From the NCBI GenBank assembly GCA_009916335.1, contig SAAR01000113.1, forward strand, positions 1 to 10,138: a DNA stretch of 10,138 nucleotides. The letters run 5' to 3'. Source of the DNA: Erysipelotrichia bacterium (lineage in GTDB: Bacteria; Bacillota_I; Bacilli_A; Erysipelotrichales; Erysipelotrichaceae). Numbering within the stretch: position 1 is the stretch's first letter; the number at the start of each line of letters is the position of its first letter. Shown piece after piece: positions 5,235-10,009 of the stretch. The translations under genes were made by a program, and so were the position numbers. Under the pieces are notes generated by a model that worked only from the letters and a program-made list of their open reading frames with translations, was not told the origin of the DNA and did no database searches.

Positions 5235-7379
5235 TCACGCGGCCATCATCGCTGGCAAAAACGACATGATGTTCGCCCAGACAAGAGCTTGAGCAACTTT
5301 TGGAGATACACTATTTCCAACCATTCGAACTTGTTGCTCTTTTGTAAGCGGTTTACCTGTAATTGTTTTGTCGATAATGTAATCTTCCGGAAATCCTTGT
5401 GCGCTGAAAAGTTCACGAGGCGTTAGCATACGGAGCGTGATATCAATAATTTGATATTTTGAGCCGTTGATTGAGATGATTCCCATTAAGCTGTCTTGAT
5501 CATCTACCGATGTAAACTCACGTAGGAACTCCCTTACGGCATCGATACGCGCTTTTGTAGCCTTGTCCCAAAAAAGACCTGTTACGGCGTCATATTCGAC
5601 ATTGTTTACATACGTTTCTAAGCTACTTTTTGTACCTAGGCGGCTATGTACAAAAGTCTGCGCGTATTCGTCGCTTTGAATAGTGTTGAAGGATTCTTTG
5701 CCGTCACTCAAAACCGTTTCTACGATACCCTGATGTGTTCCTTCCGCCGTAATCGTATGTGCAGGTTCTTTTACAGAATACCCGTAATTGCAACCGCGAA
5801 ATTTAACGGCGTGAACCGTCGATAATGAGCATTTTCCGTTTCCGGCTGTTGTGATTGCCCCGATCGGATCATTCACATCACTACCGATTGATTTATTAAA
5901 ATCCCTTACGACATAAGGTAACTCGACCAGTTCCGGCAATACCAGTGAATGTCGCATTCCACCTGCGGTGATTACCGACAACGGGTTATCCACACGCTGT
6001 CCTCTACCGTCCACGATATTATCACCGTTTTCGTCTTTTCTCTCGCCAAAGTAGGTACTGATATAAGGAGCTAGCATCAAGGAACCGAGGGCATTATGAT
6101 CGACGGTCGTAATCGCACCAATCGGAGCTTTAATAGAGCTCGCATATCCGCCTCGTGGTCCACCGTAGCCTTTAACTACCCAAGGAGCTTTGATGATGCG
6201 TTCGACACAAGGAAATACGATACCTGTACCAAGCTTTGTCGTAATTGTGTGAAGAGGCTCATTTGCGCTTTGTCCCCTAAACTCGCCCTTTTTATTTTCT
6301 TTGTGGTTTACCGTAACCAAAAACGGCTCCGGGTCATTGATAACGAACTTTTGCAAACCTTTTCCAATACGTCTTAAGGTTGAATCATGCAAGGGGCGTT
6401 TGATGCGCAATCCTTTAACATCTTTTTCTGTTTTAGACATAAAGATTGAATATGACGGCTGTGTAAAATCTAAAATCTTATGGACACCGATCCAAGGCAT
6501 TTGTCCCGCCTTGAGTTTTTTCGGGCTCCCGTGTGTTGCCTTCGGCCAAACGATTGGATGCCCATCTTTGCGTGCGATCATAAAGAGACGTTCGCGGATT
6601 GTCGGTGCGCCATAATCACATGCTTTCAGCAACCTATGTTCAACCTTGTAGCCCAGACCTTTAAAGAGTTTTTCCTCGTCATAATCGTCCAACAAGAACG
6701 TCGAGAGAAATTCTCTAATTTCCGGTAGCGTTGCGCTGTCTCTTGGAAGCCCGGTAGTAAGGCATTGAATAAATGCCTTGAACGTTTCGCCTTTTTTGGT
6801 TTTATCGGCGATGTATTCGCCTTTTTTATTAATAATAACGGGCGACCAGTCCAAAAATTCCTTGACATTTTCCAAGAAGAAAAGCTCTAAATCCGTAGAT
6901 AAGGCATATCCCAATGCTACCCACGCAAGCCCTCTGACACGCGTTGCCTTATTTGTTCCTTGTGCGGCACACTTCGTACCTTTTTTTGCGAATTTTAGAG
7001 ATTTATCATGCTCTCCGTGACGATCTAACACAGTGCCTTTTGCATTGCAATGCCAAGTGCAGTCTGGCGAAAACCATGCAACGACCTTTTTCCCTCTTAC
7101 AACGTTTTTAGGATGGTGTTCAAACACGTCAACATCTAAGTGTATCGTTTGAAGATGGTTTGCCGCGTGCATTGATAAAGCAATTTCATCATGATTAATC
7201 GCAATGTCAGGATCACGGCCGATTGCTTGTTTTATGCCAGTGCTTGCACCGCCGCCGCCCGCGAAGAAGTCGATAAACATATACTCTCGATCGTTAAAAA
7301 GGTAATTACTCATTGAAAGCTGAGTTTTTGCGTTAATGGCGCCTTTGTCTGACAAAATAGGATGTGTTGATCTACTCAT
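5235..7379 (-). CDS. DNA (cytosine-5-)-methyltransferase, 714 aa, orphan
   Basis: Transfers methyl from SAM to cytosine C5 in DNA. Motifs in order: FIDFFAGGGGASTG (35-48, motif I), FSPDC with catalytic C107 (motif IV, PDC instead of PPC), LENV (169-172, motif VI), TIRERLFMIAR (260-270, motif VIII), TPRELFSAQGFPEDY (653-667, motif IX) and GNSVSP (688-693, motif X). At 714 residues it is far longer than classical enzymes. The 280-640 region holds at least five degenerate units of the form P-x-x-x-I-T (starting near 374, 418, 465, 504, 538), in the place of the target recognition domain. After motif IV it has CTWHCNAKG plus a Lys-rich insertion. Start at 7379: GGGAGAG lies upstream and the ATG overlaps the previous stop (ATGA). 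Base composition is visibly richer in G+C than its neighbours, suggesting transfer. No restriction partner is seen. Confidence 0.92.
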   Translation of the reverse strand: MSRSTHPILSDKGAINAKTQLSMSNYLFNDREYMFIDFFAGGGGASTGIKQAIGRDPDIAINHDEIALSMHAANHLQTIHLDVDVFEHHPKNVVRGKKVVAWFSPDCTWHCNAKGTVLDRHGEHDKSLKFAKKGTKCAAQGTNKATRVRGLAWVALGYALSTDLELFFLENVKEFLDWSPVIINKKGEYIADKTKKGETFKAFIQCLTTGLPRDSATLPEIREFLSTFLLDDYDEEKLFKGLGYKVEHRLLKACDYGAPTIRERLFMIARKDGHPIVWPKATHGSPKKLKAGQMPWIGVHKILDFTQPSYSIFMSKTEKDVKGLRIKRPLHDSTLRRIGKGLQKFVINDPEPFLVTVNHKENKKGEFRGQSANEPLHTITTKLGTGIVFPCVERIIKAPWVVKGYGGPRGGYASSIKAPIGAITTVDHNALGSLMLAPYISTYFGERKDENGDNIVDGRGQRVDNPLSVITAGGMRHSLVLPELVELPYVVRDFNKSIGSDVNDPIGAITTAGNGKCSLSTVHAVKFRGCNYGYSVKEPAHTITAEGTHQGIVETVLSDGKESFNTIQSDEYAQTFVHSRLGTKSSLETYVNNVEYDAVTGLFWDKATKARIDAVREFLREFTSVDDQDSLMGIISINGSKYQIIDITLRMLTPRELFSAQGFPEDYIIDKTITGKPLTKEQQVRMVGNSVSPKVAQALVWANIMSFLPAMMAA

Positions 7380-7603
7380 TTTTCTCTCCCTAAAACTCTA
7401 TAATAGCTTTTATTCTTGGCTTGTCCGTTAAAGCCTTTTTCGAGATATCCCATCTGAAGAGGAGTGATATAGCCTCTCTCTTTCCAGAATTCGTAAACAC
7501 TCATGTGATATGAACTCGCGGTTGTGAACTCTTTTTTTGCCTTACATGTAAGAATGTCGTAAAAGGCTGTTTTTATAGGTGCTTTGATGCGTTTCTTAGG
7601 CAT
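7376..7603 (-). CDS. Hypothetical basic protein, 75 aa, coupled to the cytosine methyltransferase
   Basis: Not recognised. A basic protein (N-terminal MPKKRIKAPIK, C-terminal KNKSYYRVLGREK) with a central YEFWKERGYITPLQMGYLEKGF segment that could form two short helices; DNA binding is possible but unproven. It has an excellent AGGAGG site 7 nt before the ATG, which overlaps the TAG stop of the upstream gene. Its own stop is shared with the methyltransferase start (ATGA), so it is translated in register with that enzyme and may be an accessory factor. Confidence 0.65.
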   Translation of the reverse strand: MPKKRIKAPIKTAFYDILTCKAKKEFTTASSYHMSVYEFWKERGYITPLQMGYLEKGFNGQAKNKSYYRVLGREK

Positions 7604-7614
7604 AAGTGATCCTC

Positions 7615-8304
7615 CTAAAACGAATTTTCACGCGATAAAATGATCTGCGCAACACACTCGCCATTCATACACTTAGTGCTTTCAATCTCACCTTTTTTAC
7701 GTTTGATACGCATGAAATCTAATGATGAATCAGCTTGCATTTCTGCAAGGCTCGCTATGTGGCTTCTGTTCCAATCAACGAGAAGATGAAGCGCAAGTTC
7801 ACATTCCTCTTTCGTGCCTTTTGCACACTCAACATACGCAACATGCTCTTCAATTTTAAATAGGTCCATTAACGCACTAGGAGTGATTGATTTATCTTCA
7901 AAATATCTTGCCCACGAGCTTTTTGTGTAAGCACCAAGCGTGTCACACCTATTTAAAAATTCTTCGGTACTCATGTCCTGTCCACCAGAGAGATAGACTT
8001 GCAAGAATAGCGCTGAATCTGACCACGTTACAGCGCGTACTCGATATAAGTCTTGGAGGAGATCTTTCTCGACAAAAGGTTTTCGATTGAGCCACAGGCG
8101 TAAGTATTTATCACTTTGAATAAGCGTGCCTGATTTTATGAGCGCTTGCATTTGAGAGAGAAGATCCGATCTCTCAATAAATGGAAAATCAGAATAATTT
8201 GGCAAAGATAATGAAGTTTCAACTTTTTTTACACTAGATGGTATAACCATCGTAGAAGATCGTGGGAGAAAATCGAAAATGTCAGTTTGAGTATGTGCAT
8301 TCAT
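7615..8304 (-). CDS. Hypothetical protein, 229 aa
   Basis: Not recognised. A soluble protein without signal peptide or membrane span. It begins MNAHTQTDIFDFLP, has a low-complexity Ser/Val linker (about 15-40), then a long helical body with Trp-containing segments (KYLRLWLNRKPF, AVTWSDSALFLQVYLSGG, LLVDWNRSHIA) and a Cys-containing end (TKCMNGECVAQ). ATG 8304 is preferred over GTG 8313 because only AGG lies upstream and it is too close to the GTG. It is the first long gene of the methyltransferase operon, downstream of a 22-codon leader ORF, and its stop overlaps the ribosome site of the 75-residue gene. Confidence 0.65.
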   Translation of the reverse strand: MNAHTQTDIFDFLPRSSTMVIPSSVKKVETSLSLPNYSDFPFIERSDLLSQMQALIKSGTLIQSDKYLRLWLNRKPFVEKDLLQDLYRVRAVTWSDSALFLQVYLSGGQDMSTEEFLNRCDTLGAYTKSSWARYFEDKSITPSALMDLFKIEEHVAYVECAKGTKEECELALHLLVDWNRSHIASLAEMQADSSLDFMRIKRKKGEIESTKCMNGECVAQIILSRENSF

Positions 8305-8319
8305 TGTTAACACTACCTG

Positions 8320-8388
8320 TCAATGTTGATCGTTACAAAGATCAAGAACTGCTTTGAGCTCTTTTTTGATAATTGAGATATCTAGCAT
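8320..8388 (-). CDS. 22-codon leader ORF of the methyltransferase operon
   Basis: A short frame starting MLDISIIKKELKAVLD and ending CNDQH, predicted as one amphipathic helix. GGAG lies 7 nt before the ATG, immediately downstream of the predicted transcription start. The stop lies 15 nt before the next start, so it could set translation of the 229-residue gene. An in-frame ATG at 8400 is an alternative but sits inside the operator-like dyad. Confidence 0.4.
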   Translation of the reverse strand: MLDISIIKKELKAVLDLCNDQH

Positions 8389-8396
8389 GTGTGACT

Positions 8397-8423
8397 CCAT
8401 AATTTTTCAATGGCAAATTATGG
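8397..8423. promoter_or_regulatory. Operator-like 9-bp dyad over the -10 of the methyltransferase operon
   Basis: CCATAATTT (8397-8405) and AAATTATGG (8415-8423) are perfect reverse complements separated by 9 nt. The right arm contains the - strand CATAAT -10 and the predicted start (near 8410) falls in the spacer, which is the position of a classical repressor site. Confidence 0.5.
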
Positions 8424-8445
8424 CACAATACGCCTAACGTGTCAA
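8417..8445 (-). promoter_or_regulatory. Sigma-70 promoter of the methyltransferase operon
   Basis: On the - strand, TTGACA (8440-8445), a 17-bp spacer and CATAAT (8417-8422). This is nearly consensus. The predicted start is near 8410, just upstream of the GGAG site of the leader ORF. Confidence 0.75.
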
Positions 8446-8479
8446 TACAATTTTAAACATTTTTTGAAAAATAATTTTA

Positions 8480-8509
8480 TTGACAAAATAATTGAATTTG
8501 TAATATAAT
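8480..8509 (+). promoter_or_regulatory. Consensus sigma-70 promoter, divergent
   Basis: TTGACA (8480-8485), an 18-bp spacer and TATAAT (8504-8509). Both hexamers are perfect. It faces right into a stretch with no long ORF, so it likely drives a structured RNA or a long leader. Its -35 lies 34 bp from the -35 of the divergent promoter. Confidence 0.7.
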
Positions 8510-8515
8510 CTCTTA

Positions 8516-8705
8516 TCATTTTTTTGATAGTCAATTATTTATTGATTCACCCCACTGCGTATGTAGTGAGGCAAGGTGTCTTTGCAGATTCCTTTGGAAG
8601 CAAGTTCCATAAAAGAGGGTTAGCCCATGTACCTATGGCCTACGAGCTATAAGGGTTCAATACTTCTAGTATTGATTTAAAACTACATACCTTTAATTAG
8701 GTATC
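8516..8705 (+). ncRNA. Candidate structured RNA, or micro-ORF mRNA, downstream of a consensus promoter
   Basis: No long ORF. Starting right at the predicted transcription start are successive short hairpins: TATCA/TGATA (8514-8529), TCAAT/ATTGA (8531-8545), CCCCACT/AGTGAGG with one mismatch (8550-8571), TAGCCCAT/ATGGCCTA with one mismatch (8621-8642), TCAATACT/AGTATTGA (8657-8675) and ATACCT/AGGTAT (8687-8704). GTATGTAGT (8559-8567) is also the exact complement of ACTACATAC (8682-8690), allowing an end-to-end helix. A 17-codon frame (8627-8680, hydrophobic C-terminus) starts in the fourth hairpin behind AGAGGG. Ends and function are not determined; no intrinsic terminator is evident at the right end. 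Confidence 0.35.
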
Positions 8706-9000
8706 TTCAAAAAAATAATACTCCACTCACAACTTACCAATATTCGATAGATTTTAATTTTTCTCAACAAAGTGCTACGTCATTTTGATACGAATTTTGA
8801 AAGATATCTTCATGTGAACAAAATCCCCAAAGAGGGCATATCCTTATGCTCCTGCGGAGATAAATTGTGCTTCCTGTAGGGCTTTTTGCCTAAGAATGTA
8901 GCTGGAAACTACATATCATGAAACAAAATCTCACACAATCATAGTCAACCAAACGGTTATTCCAAAATCGTGCTATGTGCAAATGAGGTATTTTTGTTTG
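8706..9000. other. Intergenic stretch with short hairpins, no gene seen
   Basis: No convincing coding frame. Holds hairpins GCATA/TATGC (8836-8849), CTCC/GGAG (8849-8859), GGC/GCC around TTTTT (8880-8890) and ATGTAG/CTACAT (8897-8915). A TATCAT at 8914-8919 could be the -10 of the small ORF starting at 9017, giving a leader of about 90 nt; no -35 accompanies it. Confidence 0.4.
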
Positions 9001-9016
9001 AAAGGAGGTGTGGAAA

Positions 9017-9088
9017 ATGAGTAAAAGATTAAAAGTTGAGTTTAAGGCATTTGGAATCAAAGTCGTAATTGTTATTGAAATAGTCTAG
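9017..9088 (+). CDS. AapA-like type I toxin candidate, 23-aa peptide
   Basis: Micro-ORF with a perfect AAAGGAGG (9001-9008) 8 nt before the ATG. It begins MSKRLKVEF and ends KAFGIKVVIVIEIV: basic N-terminus, hydrophobic C-terminus. The pattern F-x-x-x-G-x-K-V-V/I-x-V matches what I recall of the AapA toxins of Helicobacter pylori (for example FLGCKVVVLLKR), short peptides that act at the inner membrane and are repressed by an antisense RNA. A strong intrinsic terminator follows 17 nt after the stop, and a candidate antisense promoter lies beyond it. The C-terminus differs (EIV instead of KR). Membrane toxicity is inferred from this resemblance; no search was run. Confidence 0.55.
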   Translation: MSKRLKVEFKAFGIKVVIVIEIV

Positions 9089-9239
9089 CCCACTGTTTCA
9101 TAACCCCTTGTCCGAAAGGATAAGGTTTTCTTTGATTCCAAAGTCTAAGTGCAATTCTAGCACACGACTCATAGGAATTCAAGAGGGATTCGTCTTCATT
9201 TTGAATACGATTTAGGCTTCTCTCTTTTCGTTGCTTCAT
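9072..9239 (-). CDS. Doubtful antisense ORF, 55 aa
   Basis: A frame on the - strand starting MKQRKERSLNRIQNEDESL, continuing through a Trp- and Arg-containing segment (ARIALRLWNQRKPYPFGQG) and ending QWARLFQ. The composition looks protein-like, but no Shine-Dalgarno precedes the ATG, the start lies inside a hairpin (9233-9246), and the frame runs antisense through the strong + strand terminator. It overlaps the end of the toxin-like ORF tail to tail by 17 nt. It competes with the antisense-RNA interpretation of the same DNA. Confidence 0.25.
   Translation of the reverse strand: MKQRKERSLNRIQNEDESLLNSYESCARIALRLWNQRKPYPFGQGVMKQWARLFQ
9106..9133 (+). terminator. Intrinsic terminator with GAAA tetraloop
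   Basis: CCTTGTCC (9106-9113) pairs with GGATAAGG (9118-9125), 8 bp with one G-U, closed by a GAAA loop and followed by TTTTCTTT. It ends the transcript of the toxin-like ORF. Confidence 0.8.
9154..9182 (-). promoter_or_regulatory. Candidate antisense promoter opposite the toxin-like ORF
   Basis: On the - strand, TTGAAT (9177-9182), a 17-bp spacer and TAGAAT (9154-9159), the latter preceded by TGC as in an extended -10. An RNA starting near 9147 would be antisense to the terminator and the toxin ORF, as IsoA is to AapA. Both hexamers are imperfect. Confidence 0.35.
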
Positions 9240-9291
9240 CTGAAGCTAACCCATATGGGACATAATAATCCCAATGGGATAGCTATGTTCC
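9233..9291 (+). other. Three consecutive hairpins upstream of the 96-aa gene
   Basis: GCTTCA/TGAAGC (9233-9246), the palindrome CCCATATGGG (9250-9259), and a two-level stem made of ACATA/TATGT (9260-9288) enclosing ATCCC/GGGAT with an AAT loop (9268-9280). They end 10 nt before the AAAGGA site of the next gene, so they are probably leader RNA structure, possibly a translational control. Confidence 0.45.
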
Positions 9292-9313
9292 TGAACATTG
9301 TAAAGGAATTAAA

Positions 9314-9604
9314 ATGGAAGCAGTATTTCTAATATATTGTTTTTCTCTAATGGCTTTCATTGTTGGTATTTTATATATCAGTGGAGCCGGTGAAACGCTA
9401 TATTTGCTTGTATACACAAGCCCAAAATCAAAAAAACTTGGAAAAGTTATTTTTGGTATAGGTCAATCAATTATCGCGGCAATCATTGTTGCGATCATAG
9501 TACCTACGGCTCCATTTACATTGGATCTTGTAGTCAGATATGTATTTCTTGTGATAATTGGTTTGATAATGATATGGTCTGGTTCTGAGTTAGAAGAAAA
9601 ATAA
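9314..9604 (+). CDS. Small membrane protein, 96 aa
   Basis: Not recognised. Three predicted membrane helices: about residues 2-23, 44-65 and 70-90, with a basic loop (TSPKSKKLGK) between the first and second and an acidic end (SELEEK). AAAGGA (9302-9307) lies 6 nt before the ATG. The leader contains several stable hairpins. The next gene starts 19 nt after its stop with its own AAAAGGAG, so the two form a likely operon. Size and topology recall small holin-like or immunity-type membrane proteins, but no motif decides. Confidence 0.65.
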   Translation: MEAVFLIYCFSLMAFIVGILYISGAGETLYLLVYTSPKSKKLGKVIFGIGQSIIAAIIVAIIVPTAPFTLDLVVRYVFLVIIGLIMIWSGSELEEK

Positions 9605-9623
9605 TTACTAAAAAGGAGATCGT

Positions 9624-9737
9624 ATGGATACGCTTATAGTGGGGTTAGCAATAATTGCCATGTTTAGTGGAATCCTTGCTCTAGGCAAAGTTCAAAATGA
9701 ACAGAGAAAGAAAGAAGTTATTTCTTCTCATGTTTAA
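9624..9737 (+). CDS. Single-span membrane peptide, 37 aa (paralogue of the convergent 29-aa peptide)
   Basis: Begins MDTLIVGLAIIAMFSGILAL, one predicted membrane helix, followed by GKVQNEQRKKEV and ending SSHV. AAAAGGAG stands upstream of the ATG at good spacing. The segment F-S-G-I-LALGK-V-Q-N-E matches F-A-S-T-LALGK-I-K-H-E in the opposite-strand peptide, with matching hydrophobic patterns before it. The last 20 nt overlap that gene antisense. Possibly a small membrane toxin or regulator; function unknown. Confidence 0.55.
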   Translation: MDTLIVGLAIIAMFSGILALGKVQNEQRKKEVISSHV

Positions 9738-9746
9738 TTTTGCCTA
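9682..9746. repeat. Imperfect inverted repeat joining the two convergent paralogous micro-genes
   Basis: TAGGCAAAGTTCAAAATGA (9682-9700) and TCATGTTTAATTTTGCCTA (9728-9746) are complementary at 16 of 19 positions, centred at 9714, with further partial pairing inside. It encodes the conserved LGK segments on opposite strands and would fold as a long hairpin in RNA from either strand, perhaps acting as a bidirectional terminator. Confidence 0.7.
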
Positions 9747-9807
9747 ATGCCAGCGTGCTTGCAAAAGCAGCAACAACCAATAGAGCAATAAATAGATAAT
9801 TGAACAT
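9718..9807 (-). CDS. Single-span membrane peptide, 29 aa (paralogue of the 37-aa peptide)
   Basis: Begins MFNYLFIALLVVAAFASTL, one predicted membrane helix, and ends ALGKIKHEKK, a basic tail. AAAGGAG lies upstream of the ATG with about 6 nt spacing and an extended -10 (TGCTATACT) lies about 30 nt before the start. It is the convergent partner of the 37-residue gene, sharing the LALGK-(V/I)-x-(N/H)-E signature, and the two mRNAs are complementary over 20 nt of coding 3' ends. Size and build resemble known type I toxins, without sequence identity I can name. Confidence 0.55.
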   Translation of the reverse strand: MFNYLFIALLVVAAFASTLALGKIKHEKK

Positions 9808-9838
9808 TGTTTACTCCTTTTGAAATTTTACATGTAGC

Positions 9839-9847
9839 AGTATAGCA
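9839..9847 (-). promoter_or_regulatory. Extended -10 promoter (TGCTATACT)
   Basis: On the - strand TATACT (9839-9844) is preceded by TGC. The predicted start is about 25 nt before the ATG of the 29-residue peptide. No good -35 hexamer at standard spacing. Confidence 0.5.
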
Positions 9848-9908
9848 CATTTTGATTTCAAAAAAATAGAGAAAACGGTGTCTAGTTCCCTTAAAAGGGT
9901 AAAAATAA

Positions 9909-10009
9909 TTTAATGGCTGCACTAAGCCGATATGAGAGTAATCTCAGTTGTATCGGCTTACCAGCCATACCTCTGTATTTTCTCCTGTCGGTTTAATGGA
10001 GCCATTAAA
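9909..10009. other. Structured element with stacked helices and alternative pairings
   Basis: ATGGCTG/CAGCCAT (9913-9919, 9962-9968), TAAGCCGATA/TATCGGCTTA (9923-9932, 9951-9960, perfect 10 bp) and TGAGA/TCTCA (9933-9937, 9942-9946) stack in one hairpin closed by a GTAA tetraloop. TTTAATGGCT (9909-9918) also pairs perfectly with AGCCATTAAA (10000-10009), and TTTAATGG (9992-9999) with CCATTAAA (10002-10009). These options exclude one another. It may be a non-coding RNA or a DNA site (cruciform, transfer or integration site). Confidence 0.55.

Noticed and set aside
6096..7020. Several + strand and alternative - strand frames of 80-104 codons inside the cytosine methyltransferase gene
   Set aside because: They overlap a gene with all conserved methyltransferase motifs and have no ribosome sites or recognisable domains.
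9734..9922. A 62-codon - strand frame starting GTG at 9922, Cys-rich at its end
   Set aside because: It has no ribosome site and reads through the promoter and the coding sequence of the 29-aa peptide in another frame; the 29-aa frame has an AAAGGAG and an extended -10.
9891..9968. A 25-codon - strand frame starting MAGKPIQLRL inside the stacked-helix element
   Set aside because: AGAGG lies only one base from the ATG and AGGAG is about 13 nt away; the frame mostly reflects the perfect hairpin it runs through.
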